Shown here: positions 11,325 to 19,958 of the stretch, piece after piece | Position numbering within the stretch: position 1 is the stretch's first letter | Layout: the number at the start of each line of letters is the position of its first letter | Assembly: GCA_903832285.1 (NCBI GenBank) | Contig: CAILAY010000001.1 | Coordinates: forward strand, 62,001 to 126,000 | Length of the DNA stretch: 64,000 bases | Direction: 5' to 3' | Source of the DNA: an uncultured beta proteobacterium | GTDB lineage: Bacteria; Pseudomonadota; Gammaproteobacteria; Burkholderiales; Burkholderiaceae_C | Notes under the pieces: model-generated | What the model was told of the DNA's origin: nothing | Database searches by the model: none | What the model saw: the letters and a program-made list of their open reading frames with translations, nothing else | Made by a program: the position numbers and the translations under genes

Positions 11325-11927
11325 TTACCCAGTGAATGTGTCGGAACCGGCAGGCAGCCGATAGCGTCGGGGCTGATCCACGTTAGCCTGCTCGCGCACG
11401 GCCACGATGCGCTGCACAAACCTGTCGGGTGACGCCAGAAATCCGTCCTCAAACGCCACCGTGCGAAGCCCATGGCACAGACCCTGAAGTTCGCCGCTCT
11501 GCAGCAGAAATTCTGATCGCGCCGGCTTGCCCACAGTCTCGTTGCCGACTGTGAAGGTCTCGTAGATCAGAACGCCGCCAGGGGCCAGGCTACGCAGGAT
11601 GGTCGGGAACAGGGGTCGCCACAAGTAGTTCGTGACGACTACGGCTTCGAACTGGCGGGGCTTTCCGTCGACCATGAAGGGCCAGGGGCCACTCTCGATG
11701 TCGGCCAGTACGGCTTCTCCGTAGAGCGCGGCGGCCTTGATGGCTTGCTCTGATCGGTCCACGCCAGCGACCGTGTGCCCGGACCGAGAAAACCAGCGCA
11801 GGTGTCGACCCCGACCGCAGGCAACGTCCAGCACCGTGCCTTGCGGCGCCACCAGATGCGACCAGCGCTGCACCCACTCCGATGGTTCGAATGCATCGTG
11901 CGGCTCGGATGGGCAGGCTATGCGCAT
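11325..11927 (-). CDS. Class I SAM-dependent methyltransferase
   Basis: A 200-residue protein with the SAM-binding motif I TVLDVACGRGRHLRWFSRSG near residue 32, followed by VAGVDRSEQAI (motif II acidic residue) and VVVTNYLWRPLFPTILRSLAPGGVLIYETF (motifs III-IV). The overall form resembles TehB/Tam-like small methyltransferases. The substrate cannot be predicted. It sits just upstream of dapA and downstream of a small membrane peptide gene, in what looks like one minus-strand transcription unit. ATG at 11927 gives a compact N-terminus before the Rossmann fold. Confidence 0.85.
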   Translation of the reverse strand: MRIACPSEPHDAFEPSEWVQRWSHLVAPQGTVLDVACGRGRHLRWFSRSGHTVAGVDRSEQAIKAAALYGEAVLADIESGPWPFMVDGKPRQFEAVVVTNYLWRPLFPTILRSLAPGGVLIYETFTVGNETVGKPARSEFLLQSGELQGLCHGLRTVAFEDGFLASPDRFVQRIVAVREQANVDQPRRYRLPAGSDTFTG

Positions 11928-11943
11928 GCTTGGTTGTCGAGGC

Positions 11944-12081
11944 TCAAAAGCAGGACCAGATCTGATTGGCCACGCGCAACATGAAGTCAGGTCGGGTGTA
12001 GCTCGCGAACACCGCTGCCAGCAGCATCAGCACGACAGTCCACACCGCTGTTCGAAACCACCAGGGATGAGGGTGTTTCAT
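11944..12081 (-). CDS. 45-residue single-pass membrane peptide
   Basis: The peptide MKHPHPWWFRTAVWTVVLML continues to a 45-residue total. It has a short basic/aromatic N-terminus, one hydrophobic helix from about residue 10 to 26, and a polar C-terminus. The ATG overlaps the stop of the upstream MFS gene by one base (TGATG), a typical translational-coupling arrangement. It may be an accessory subunit of, or simply co-expressed with, that transporter; no family is recognised. Confidence 0.6.
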   Translation of the reverse strand: MKHPHPWWFRTAVWTVVLMLLAAVFASYTRPDFMLRVANQIWSCF

Positions 12082-13298
12082 CAAACTGATTGCGCAGCAG
12101 GGCGCGGGATGCCCGTTTCGCGCACGGGCAGATTGATCAATGCGGCAAAAACACCGAGCGCAATGGCGATGGTCCAAACCACGTCATAGCTGCCCGTGCG
12201 GTCGTACAGATAGCCGCCCAGCCAGGCGCCAAGGAAAGAGCCGATCTGGTGGCTGAAGAAGACGAAACCGCTGAGCATGGACAGGTGCGTCACGCCAAAA
12301 ATCTGTGCTACGGCCGCATTCGTGGCCGGCACCGTGGACAACCATAGCAGCCCCATGACGCTGGCAAACACGTACACGGTTGTGGGACTCAAGGGTGCAA
12401 GCAAGAACACGCTGATCGCCAGGGCACGTGCCAGATAAATGAAGGCCAGAATGTATTTCTTGGGAAGGCGCTGCCCCAGTACACCCGCGGCATAGGTGCC
12501 GAACACATTGAAGAGGCCGATCAGCGCCAGTGCATAGCTGGCCACCTGGGGCGACATGCCCTGGTCGCGCAGGTAGCTGGGCAGGTGCACGCCGATGAAC
12601 ACAACCTGAAAACCACAGACAAAGTACCCCGCCATCAGCAACTGAAAGCTCGGGTAGTGGAATGCTTCTTTCAGCGCATGGGCGACGGACTGCTCGCGCC
12701 GCGGGGCGGCGCCTCCGCTGAATCCCGGCTCCCGCAAACCCCACGCCAGCGGCGCCATCAGCAGGGCGGCCATGGCCAGGGCCAGCAGTGCCTGCTGCCA
12801 GCCCAGCTGGGAAATAAGAAAGCCCTCGGTCGGCACCATCAGAAACTGACCGAAGGAGCCCGCCGCGGCGGCCACGCCCATGGCCCAGGAGCGCCGCTGC
12901 GGATCGACGTTGCGTCCGATGACGCCGAAGATGACGGCGTATGTAGTCCCAGCCTGCGCCATGCCGATCAACAGTCCGGTGCTGGCACCAAAAGCCAGGG
13001 GCGTGTCTGCGTAGGCCATACCGAGCAAGCCCAGCGCGTACAGTAGTGCGCCGCCCACGATGACCGGTAAGGCACCCAGCCGATCTGCCAGCATTCCGGC
13101 AAAGATGCCGGTTACACCCCAAGACAGGTTCTGCACCGCAATCGCGAAGGAAAAGGTTTCCCGAGTCCAGCTGCGGCCCTGCGTCACAGGCTCCAGCCAA
13201 AGACCGAAGCCGTGGCGAATTCCCATGGACAGGGTGACGATGGCAGCGCCGCAGATCAGCACCTGCGTGAGCGAGAGCGGGGAAGGGCGGGATGACAT
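12081..13298 (-). CDS. Major facilitator superfamily transporter
   Basis: A 405-residue MFS protein with about 12 hydrophobic segments. The loop 2-3 motif appears as GMLADRLGALPVIVGG, and the N-terminus has SMGIRHGFGLWLEPVTQG. That start resembles transporters of the oxalate/formate and monocarboxylate (OFA/MCT-like) branch, so an organic-acid substrate is plausible but unproven. It ends with a TGATG overlap into the 45-residue peptide gene and is divergent from parE with 73 bp between starts. Confidence 0.85.
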   Translation of the reverse strand: MSSRPSPLSLTQVLICGAAIVTLSMGIRHGFGLWLEPVTQGRSWTRETFSFAIAVQNLSWGVTGIFAGMLADRLGALPVIVGGALLYALGLLGMAYADTPLAFGASTGLLIGMAQAGTTYAVIFGVIGRNVDPQRRSWAMGVAAAAGSFGQFLMVPTEGFLISQLGWQQALLALAMAALLMAPLAWGLREPGFSGGAAPRREQSVAHALKEAFHYPSFQLLMAGYFVCGFQVVFIGVHLPSYLRDQGMSPQVASYALALIGLFNVFGTYAAGVLGQRLPKKYILAFIYLARALAISVFLLAPLSPTTVYVFASVMGLLWLSTVPATNAAVAQIFGVTHLSMLSGFVFFSHQIGSFLGAWLGGYLYDRTGSYDVVWTIAIALGVFAALINLPVRETGIPRPAAQSV

Positions 13299-13371
13299 GG
13301 GGCAACTGTACCAAGCAAAATGCTGTCGTTATATCCAGTTATTTTGCCGGGGCGCACTACAATTCAGACCC

Positions 13372-15345
13372 ATGGCAACCAAACTTCCTCCTTCCGAATA
13401 TTCCGAAAGTTCCATTCGCGTGCTTAAAGGGCTGGAGCCTGTCAAACAGCGCCCGGGCATGTACACCCGCACCGACAACACGCTGCACGTGATTCAGGAG
13501 GTATTGGACAACTCCGCCGACGAAGCGCTGGGCGGCTACGGCAAGAAGATCCGCGTGACACTCCATGCTGACGGGTCCGTCAGCGTCGAGGACGACGGTC
13601 GCGGCATTCCCTTCGGCCTGCACCCGGAAGAAAACGCGCCCGTGATCGAACTGGTGTTCACGCGATTGCACGCGGGTGGCAAGTTCGACAAGGGCAAGGG
13701 CGGCGCCTACAGTTTCTCCGGCGGGTTGCATGGCGTGGGTGTGAGCGTGACCAACGCTCTTGCCAGGCGGCTTGAGGCGACGACATACCGTGAAGGCCAG
13801 GTGGCGCGACTGGTGTTCTCGGGTGGCGACGTGATCGAACCCCTGCAGTTGCGCACCGCCGCCGAAGGTGACCGCAAGTGCGGCACCACGGTGCGCGTTT
13901 GGCCCGACCCCAAGTACTTCGAGAGCACCGCGCTTCCTATGGCCGAGTTTGCGCATCTGCTGCGCAGCAAGGCCGTGCTGATGCCGGGGGTCTCGGTGTC
14001 GCTCATCAACGAAAAGACACACGACACCCAGACATGGTTGTTCAGGGGAGGACTGCGCGACTACCTGAGTCAGAACCTGGCCGGCGAGCCGGTGATTCCG
14101 CTGTTCGATGCCGAAGGATTTGCCGACGCACAGCACGACTCCTACGCCGAAGGCGAGGGCGCGCAGTGGTGTGTGGCCTTCACCGAGGACGGGCAGCCGG
14201 TGCGCGAGAGCTATGTGAATCTGATTCCCACGAGCGCGGGCGGCACGCACGAAAGCGGTCTGCGTGACGGCCTGTTCACCGCAGTGAAGAGCTTCATCGA
14301 GCTGCACAGCCTGCTGCCCAAGGGTGTGAAGCTCATGCCCGAAGACGTGTTTGCGCGCGCCAGCTACGTGCTCTCGGCCAAGGTGCTCGACCCGCAGTTT
14401 CAGGGCCAGATCAAGGAGCGGCTCAATTCACGCGATGCCGTGCGACTGGTGTCGAGCTTTGTGCGGCCTGCGCTTGAGCTGTGGTTGAACCAGCACGTGG
14501 AGTACGGCAAGAAGTTGGCCGAGCTCGCCATCAAGGCGGCGCAGACGCGCCAGAAGGCCGGGCAGAAGGTCGAGAAGCGCAAGGGCTCGGGTGTGGCCGT
14601 GTTGCCGGGCAAGCTCACCGATTGCGAGAGCCGCGACTTGGCCTACAACGAAGTTTTTCTGGTCGAAGGCGACAGTGCCGGCGGCAGTGCCAAGATGGGT
14701 CGCGACAAGGAAAGCCAGGCCATATTGCCGCTGCGTGGCAAGGTGCTCAATACATGGGAAGTGGAGCGGGATCGGCTCTTCGCCAATAACGAAATTCATG
14801 ACATTGCCGTGGCCATCGGGGTCGATCCTCATGGCCCCAACGACAACCCCGACCTGAGCGGTCTGCGCTACGGCAAGGTCTGCATCCTGTCGGACGCGGA
14901 CGTGGACGGCTCGCACATCCAGGTGCTGCTGTTGACGCTGTTCTTTCGGCACTTCCCCAAGCTGATCGAGGCCGGCCATGTCTACGTGGCGCGGCCTCCC
15001 TTGTTTCGCGTTGACGCTCCGGCGCGCGGCAAGAAGCCGGCGTCCAAGGCCTATGCGCTGGACGAAGGTGAACTGCACGCGATTCTGGACAAGTGCGTGA
15101 AGGAAGGCGTCTCGCGCGAGAAATGCGTCATCAGCCGCTTCAAGGGCTTGGGCGAAATGAACGCGCTGCAGTTGTGGGATACCACACTGAATCCCGACAC
15201 GCGCCGACTGATGCCGGTGCAACTCGGCGACATGGACTTTTTGCAGACCGAAAACCTCATCACCAAGCTGATGGGCAAAGGCGAAGCCGCCGCCCGGCGC
15301 GAGCTCATGGAACTGCACGGCGACGCCGTCGATGTGGATGTGTGA
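13372..15345 (+). CDS. parE: DNA topoisomerase IV subunit B
   Basis: ParE is the ATPase subunit of topoisomerase IV, which decatenates daughter chromosomes. From ATG 13372 the protein is 657 residues. The GHKL ATPase domain shows RPGMYTRTDN, EVLDNSADEALGG, VEDDGRGIPFG and GGLHGVGVSVTNAL. The TOPRIM domain shows EVFLVEGDSAGGSAKMGRD and LSDADVDGSHIQVLLL. Length and the short GyrB-like tail separate it from the ~800-residue GyrB. An in-frame start further upstream would add unrelated sequence. parC follows after 48 nt, forming a parEC operon. Confidence 0.97.
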   Translation: MATKLPPSEYSESSIRVLKGLEPVKQRPGMYTRTDNTLHVIQEVLDNSADEALGGYGKKIRVTLHADGSVSVEDDGRGIPFGLHPEENAPVIELVFTRLHAGGKFDKGKGGAYSFSGGLHGVGVSVTNALARRLEATTYREGQVARLVFSGGDVIEPLQLRTAAEGDRKCGTTVRVWPDPKYFESTALPMAEFAHLLRSKAVLMPGVSVSLINEKTHDTQTWLFRGGLRDYLSQNLAGEPVIPLFDAEGFADAQHDSYAEGEGAQWCVAFTEDGQPVRESYVNLIPTSAGGTHESGLRDGLFTAVKSFIELHSLLPKGVKLMPEDVFARASYVLSAKVLDPQFQGQIKERLNSRDAVRLVSSFVRPALELWLNQHVEYGKKLAELAIKAAQTRQKAGQKVEKRKGSGVAVLPGKLTDCESRDLAYNEVFLVEGDSAGGSAKMGRDKESQAILPLRGKVLNTWEVERDRLFANNEIHDIAVAIGVDPHGPNDNPDLSGLRYGKVCILSDADVDGSHIQVLLLTLFFRHFPKLIEAGHVYVARPPLFRVDAPARGKKPASKAYALDEGELHAILDKCVKEGVSREKCVISRFKGLGEMNALQLWDTTLNPDTRRLMPVQLGDMDFLQTENLITKLMGKGEAAARRELMELHGDAVDVDV

Positions 15346-15393
15346 ACGCCATCGCGCCAACTTCCGAATCAATGTTTTCTGCGACCTCTATCC

Positions 15394-17745
15394 ATGACTG
15401 ATCAAGTGACCCTGGACCTGCTGCCCGGCGACAGCAACGAAACCCCCAGCCTGGCGAATTACGCACAGCGTGCCTACCTGGAATACGCTTTGAGCGTGGT
15501 CAAGGGCCGCGCCCTGCCCGATGTGTGCGACGGACAAAAACCGGTGCAACGGCGCATCCTGTATTCCATGTCGCGCATGGGCCTGGGATTCGGCGGAGCC
15601 AATGGCAATGCGGGTGCCAAGCCGGTCAAATCCGCGCGCGTGGTAGGCGACGTTTTGGGTCGCTTCCACCCACACGGCGACCAGGCCGCATACGACGCTC
15701 TGGTGCGCATGGCGCAGGATTTTTCGCAGCGCTATCCGCTGATCGACGGTCAGGGAAACTTCGGCAGCCGCGACGGTGATGGAGCTGCCGCCATGCGCTA
15801 CACCGAGGCGCGCCTGTCGCGTATCACCAGCCTGTTGCTGGACGAGATCGACGAAGGCACGGTGGACTTCATTCCCAACTACGATGGCAGCACGCAGGAG
15901 CCCCGGCAATTGCCGGCCCGCCTGCCTTTCAATCTGCTCAACGGCGCAAGCGGCATCGCGGTGGGTCTGGCCACGGAGATTCCGCCGCACAATCTGCGCG
16001 AAGTGGCCGACGCTTGCGTGGCGCTGATCAAGAACCCGCAGCTCAGCGATGAGGATTTGTTCACGTTCATCCCCGGCCCCGACTATCCCGGCGCGGGGCA
16101 GATCATCAGCAGCGCCGGCGACATTGCCGACACCTACCGAACGGGCCGCGGTTCACTCAAGGTAAGGGCGCGCTGGAAGATCGAGGAACTGGCGCGCGGC
16201 CAATGGCAACTGGTGGTGCTGGAGTTGCCTCCGGGCGTGAGCACGCAGCGTGTGCTGGAAGAGATCGAGGAGATCACCAACCCCAAGGTCAAGGCCGGCA
16301 AGAAGGCGCTGAGCCAGGATCAGACACTGCTCAAGGCGAGCCTGCTCGCGGTGCTGGATGGGGTGCGTGACGAGTCCAACAAGGACGCGCCGGTGCGCCT
16401 GGTGTTCGAGCCCAAAACAAGCCGCATCGAACAGGGTGAACTCATCAACAGCCTGCTGGCGCACACCAGTCTGGAAAGCTCGTCACCGATCAACATGACG
16501 GCCATCGGTCTGGATGGACGCCCGGTGCAGAAGTCGCTGCGCAAGATGTTGCTGGAGTGGATCGAGTTTCGCCAGAACATGGTGCAGCGCCGATCGCAGC
16601 ACCGGCTGGACAAGGTGCTGGACCGCACCCACATCCTGGAGGGGCGGCAGATCGTGCTGCTCAATATCGACGAGGTGATCGCCATCATCCGCCGCTCGGA
16701 CGAACCCAAGGCGGCGCTGATTGAGCGTTTTCATTTGAGCGACCGACAGGCCGAAGACATCCTGGAAATCCGCCTGCGCCAACTGGCGCGGCTGGAGGCG
16801 ATCAAGATCGAACAGGAGCTCAAGACTTTGCGTGAAGAGCAGAGCCGGCTGGAAGAGATTCTGGGCAGTCCCGCAGCCCTGCGCCGCCTCATGGTGAGAG
16901 AAATCGAAGCCGACGCCAAGCAGTTTGCCGACTCGCGCCGCACGCTCATCCAGCCCGAGAAGAAAGCGGTGGTCGAAGTCAAGGTGGTGGACGAGCCGGT
17001 GACGGTGGTGGTAAGCCAAAGAGGCTGGGTTCGGGCACGCACAGGCCACGGTCATGAGCCAAACAGCTTTGCCTTCAAGGCGGGAGACAGCCTGTACGGC
17101 AGCTTCGAGTGCCGCACTGTGGATACGCTCTTGGCCTTCGGCAACCAGGGCCGGGTCTATTCCGTCCCAGTGTCGCTGTTGCCGGGTGCGCGTGGCGACG
17201 GTCAGCCGATTACCACGCTCATCGATCTGGAGCCCGGTACACAGGTGGCGTATTACTTTGCCGGTCCGGCCAGCGCCACGCTGCTGCTGAGCGCCTCAGC
17301 CGGCTACGGTTTCCTGGCGACGGTGGATGGCATGACGTCGCGCCAGAAGTCGGGCAAGGCCTTCGTCACGTGCAATGCGGGCGAGAGCCTGTGCCGTCCC
17401 TCGCATGTGAGCGGCAGCAGCGGCGCTAAGACGTTGCCAGCGGCGACCTACGTCGCCTGTGCTTCCACCGGCGGGCGCATCCTTACCTTCGAGATTACCG
17501 AGCTCAAGGCCATGAACAATGGCGGCCGCGGTCTGATGCTGATCGCGCTGGAAGACAAGGATACGCTGGCCGGCGCCGCGGCCTACACCCGCAGCGTGCG
17601 CATCGAAGGCATTGGACGCGGTGGCAAGGAGCGCGAGGAAACGCTGGAAATCCGCAGCCTGAACAACGCCCGCTCGGCACGGGCGCGCAAAGGTAAGGCC
17701 GCCGATCTGGGGTTCAAGCCGACCCGCGTCTCCAGGTTGGAGTAG
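15394..17745 (+). CDS. parC: DNA topoisomerase IV subunit A
   Basis: ParC breaks and rejoins DNA in topoisomerase IV. The 783-residue protein has the quinolone-resistance-determining region [28 protein letters not shown]. The catalytic tyrosine lies in [14 protein letters not shown] degenerate C-terminal beta-pinwheel starts at about residue 530 and lacks the strict GyrA-box repeats, as expected for ParC. The position corresponding to E. coli Ser80 is Arg-Phe-His-Pro-His-Gly-Asp in context, with Gly before Arg, so resistance status should not be read off without alignment. It lies directly after parE. Confidence 0.96.
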   Translation: MTDQVTLDLLPGDSNETPSLANYAQRAYLEYALSVVKGRALPDVCDGQKPVQRRILYSMSRMGLGFGGANGNAGAKPVKSARVVGDVLGRFHPHGDQAAYDALVRMAQDFSQRYPLIDGQGNFGSRDGDGAAAMRYTEARLSRITSLLLDEIDEGTVDFIPNYDGSTQEPRQLPARLPFNLLNGASGIAVGLATEIPPHNLREVADACVALIKNPQLSDEDLFTFIPGPDYPGAGQIISSAGDIADTYRTGRGSLKVRARWKIEELARGQWQLVVLELPPGVSTQRVLEEIEEITNPKVKAGKKALSQDQTLLKASLLAVLDGVRDESNKDAPVRLVFEPKTSRIEQGELINSLLAHTSLESSSPINMTAIGLDGRPVQKSLRKMLLEWIEFRQNMVQRRSQHRLDKVLDRTHILEGRQIVLLNIDEVIAIIRRSDEPKAALIERFHLSDRQAEDILEIRLRQLARLEAIKIEQELKTLREEQSRLEEILGSPAALRRLMVREIEADAKQFADSRRTLIQPEKKAVVEVKVVDEPVTVVVSQRGWVRARTGHGHEPNSFAFKAGDSLYGSFECRTVDTLLAFGNQGRVYSVPVSLLPGARGDGQPITTLIDLEPGTQVAYYFAGPASATLLLSASAGYGFLATVDGMTSRQKSGKAFVTCNAGESLCRPSHVSGSSGAKTLPAATYVACASTGGRILTFEITELKAMNNGGRGLMLIALEDKDTLAGAAAYTRSVRIEGIGRGGKEREETLEIRSLNNARSARARKGKAADLGFKPTRVSRLE

Positions 17746-17764
17746 CCGGGACGCTGCTCGGGGC

Positions 17765-18223
17765 TCAGTCCACTTCGGCGATCAGCTCGATTTCAACGCA
17801 GGCACCCAGCGGAATCTGTGCCACACCGAAGGCACTGCGCGCGTGCGCGCCGACGGTGGGGCCGAACACCTCACCCAGCAATTCCGAGCAGCCATTTGTC
17901 ACCAGATGCTGCTCAGTGAAGTCGCCGGTGGAATTCACCAGCGACATGACCTTGACGATGCGTTTCACTTTGTTCAGGTCGCCCACGGCTGCGTGCAGCG
18001 TTCCCATCAGGTCGATCGCCACGGCGCGTGCGGCGGCCTTGCCTTCTTCGGTTGTGATGTTCTTGCCGAGTTGGCCCGCCCAGACCTTGCCGTCCTTCTT
18101 GGCGATGTGGCCGCTCAAAAACACCAACTTGCCGGTCTGCACAAAGGGAACGTAGGCCGCAGCCGGCGTGGCCACCGGGGGCAGGGTGATGTTGAGGGAC
18201 TGGAGTTTGGCGTAGATGCTCAT
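17765..18223 (-). CDS. RidA/YjgF-family protein
   Basis: A 152-residue member of the YjgF/YER057c/UK114 superfamily (the YjgH/atu1953-like, longer subgroup). It shows FVQTGKLVFLSGHIA near residue 30 and a C-terminal HARSAFGVAQIPLGACVEIELIAEV. Canonical RidA carries an arginine in a similar C-terminal stretch that deaminates reactive enamines; here the arginine in HARSAFG fits that position. The reaction is therefore possibly enamine/imine deamination, but subgroup members outside RidA proper are mostly uncharacterised. It is convergent with parC and downstream of a small membrane protein gene. Confidence 0.85.
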   Translation of the reverse strand: MSIYAKLQSLNITLPPVATPAAAYVPFVQTGKLVFLSGHIAKKDGKVWAGQLGKNITTEEGKAAARAVAIDLMGTLHAAVGDLNKVKRIVKVMSLVNSTGDFTEQHLVTNGCSELLGEVFGPTVGAHARSAFGVAQIPLGACVEIELIAEVD

Positions 18224-18242
18224 GCTGTGCTTTCGTTGAGGG

Positions 18243-18668
18243 TTAAGTGGGTGTTGGCTGGTTGGGAATTGACTGTTCTGTCAATGACTCTTCGCTCAGC
18301 TCGAACTCGTATTGTTGGCGCTGCCAACGGGATTCGCGCCAGCACACGAACGCGATCAGAAAGCTGAACACGGCAATCATGCCGCCCAGATTTTTTCCGT
18401 GGAACAGACTGGGGAGCCAGCGATCGAACTTTGCGACATAGACCGCGGGCTTGCCGCCCACTTTTTCAACCTCGTATTCCTCGCGCGGCGTCATCTGGCT
18501 GGCACTGACTGCAGGAGAAACATAGGCAGACGTCACATCGGAAGGATCGCTTGGAGACAGGACCCAGATCAACGCAGCCGCTACCATGCCGATGGCCAGG
18601 ACGATCATGGCGGCGCGATGCAGCCTGGCATGCAACGGTGCTGGTGCATGGTTGATTTCGATCGACAT
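18243..18668 (-). CDS. Small two-helix membrane protein of unknown function
   Basis: A 141-residue protein with two hydrophobic helices, at about residues 19-36 (AAMIVLAIGMVAAALIWVLS) and 95-108 (GGMIAVFSFLIAFVCW). They are separated by a periplasm-sized loop rich in Ser/Val/Glu. The C-terminal tail is acidic and polar. No family is recognised. It lies 19 nt upstream of the RidA-like gene on the same strand, so the two are probably cotranscribed. Confidence 0.7.
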   Translation of the reverse strand: MSIEINHAPAPLHARLHRAAMIVLAIGMVAAALIWVLSPSDPSDVTSAYVSPAVSASQMTPREEYEVEKVGGKPAVYVAKFDRWLPSLFHGKNLGGMIAVFSFLIAFVCWRESRWQRQQYEFELSEESLTEQSIPNQPTPT

Positions 18669-18738
18669 GGTGAACGCGCTATTCCTGAGGGTTGCTGTTG
18701 AAGTCGGCGATTATCGCGGTTGTAGCGACCAGCGGACG

Positions 18739-19605
18739 TCAGGGCGCCAGCGTCAGCTCGATGCGGTGACTGAACTGCACATGCGCCAAATCGGTCGCAC
18801 CTTCCACCGGCGCGGCATCGGCGGGCTGCAGCGCGCAAGCCAGGGGAATGTGGCCCATGCCGGTGAGCAGGCCCGAAGTGGCGTCCAATCCGATCCAGCC
18901 CGCGCCCGGCAGATAGACCTCGCACCAGGCATGCAACTGCGACGTATCCAGAGGAGGGTGCGATGTGTCGGCGTTCGGGTCGAGATCGATCAGATAGCCC
19001 GAGATGAAGCGCGCTGCCAGCCCGCTCAGGCGCAGCAGTTGCACCAGCAGCCAGGCCGAGTCACGACACGAGCCGCTGGCATTTTGCAGCGTTTCCAGTG
19101 GCGACTGCACACCGGGTTCAAGCCGCACCTGGTAGCGAATGTCGTGCTGCACCCGCTGGTTCAGAGCCACCAGGAAATCCAGCGTGGGACGTGAACCGCC
19201 ACCTGATTTTTGCAGATAGGCGCGCAATGAATTCGTCTCGGTGGCGCTGTGGCAATGCAGATAGGGTGCCAATGCCCGCGCATCGCGCGCGCTGTAATCA
19301 AAGGGATACGTACCTGCCAGCGGATCCAGAAAAAAGTCGAACGGGTTGCTGGCAACCATCTCCACATCCATGTCCACGCTCAAGCGAAACTCCGCTGTCG
19401 GCTGCGTAAACACGAGGCGCGCAAGGTGATTCGCCAGCGGGTCCTGCTGCCAGTTGATGAAGTGCCACGGCGGCTCCACTGTCAGCGCGTAGCATGCGAT
19501 GCGTGCGCGGCAGTGCGGCGCAGGATGCAGGCGCACAAGTTGAGGACCGAGCGTGACCTCTCGGTCGTACTGGTAGTGTGTGACGTGATGCAGATGGATG
19601 CGCAT
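18739..19605 (-). CDS. Transglutaminase-like domain protein
   Basis: A 288-residue protein. The N-terminal bacterial transglutaminase-like beta domain starts HHVTHYQYDREVTLGPQLVRLHP. The papain-like core has the nucleophilic cysteine in NASGSCRDSAWLLVQLLRLSGLAARFISGYL, the histidine in LHAWCEVYLPGAGWIGLDATSGL, and a trailing aspartate. Such proteins are cysteine proteases or amidases of unknown target. In several bacteria they lie with circularly permuted ATP-grasp and alpha-E genes, but those partners are absent here, so this is a stand-alone copy. Confidence 0.87.
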   Translation of the reverse strand: MRIHLHHVTHYQYDREVTLGPQLVRLHPAPHCRARIACYALTVEPPWHFINWQQDPLANHLARLVFTQPTAEFRLSVDMDVEMVASNPFDFFLDPLAGTYPFDYSARDARALAPYLHCHSATETNSLRAYLQKSGGGSRPTLDFLVALNQRVQHDIRYQVRLEPGVQSPLETLQNASGSCRDSAWLLVQLLRLSGLAARFISGYLIDLDPNADTSHPPLDTSQLHAWCEVYLPGAGWIGLDATSGLLTGMGHIPLACALQPADAAPVEGATDLAHVQFSHRIELTLAP

Positions 19606-19687
19606 GGGCGGATACTAGCAAGTTGACGCTGGAACTGAGGGCTGTGGCGAACCCTGCGTAAAATTCACGCCTCCCCTGGAATACCCA

Positions 19688-19915
19688 ATGAACATCGACA
19701 AAGAAATCGACGCCCGTGGCCTGAACTGCCCGTTACCCATCCTCAAGGCAAAAAAAGCCTTGTCCGAAATTCAAAGCGGAGAGGTGCTCAAGGTGGTGTG
19801 CACCGACGCCGGCTCAATGCGAGACTTCAAGGCCTTTGCGCGGCAGACCGGCCACGAGTTGCTGGAGCAACAAACCGTGGGCGAGGACTTCATCCACGTG
19901 CTGCGGCGGCGTTGA
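19688..19915 (+). CDS. tusA: TusA-family sulfur carrier
   Basis: TusA carries persulfide sulfur from cysteine desulfurase towards tRNA 2-thiolation, molybdenum cofactor and other sulfur pathways. The 75-residue protein has the family motif ARGLNCPLPILKAKKAL with the acceptor cysteine at residue 14, then the two-layer alpha/beta core. Length is normal. It is a single gene convergent with valS; the short gap holds a GC-rich inverted repeat. Confidence 0.92.
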   Translation: MNIDKEIDARGLNCPLPILKAKKALSEIQSGEVLKVVCTDAGSMRDFKAFARQTGHELLEQQTVGEDFIHVLRRR

Positions 19916-19937
19916 GTCGCTGCACTGCTGTCGCTGG

Positions 19938-19951
19938 CGCTGGCGCCAGCG
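19938..19951. terminator. GC-rich hairpin between convergent tusA and valS
   Basis: CGCTGGCGCCAGCG is a perfect palindrome midway between the two stop codons. It has no strong T-run on either side, so it may serve as a weak bidirectional terminator or simply be GC-rich spacer. Confidence 0.25.
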
Positions 19952-19958
19952 TTAGTGT

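Noticed and set aside
13299-13371. A promoter for parE with TACAAT at 13358-13363
   Set aside because: No acceptable -35 element lies at the right distance, so the match could be chance.
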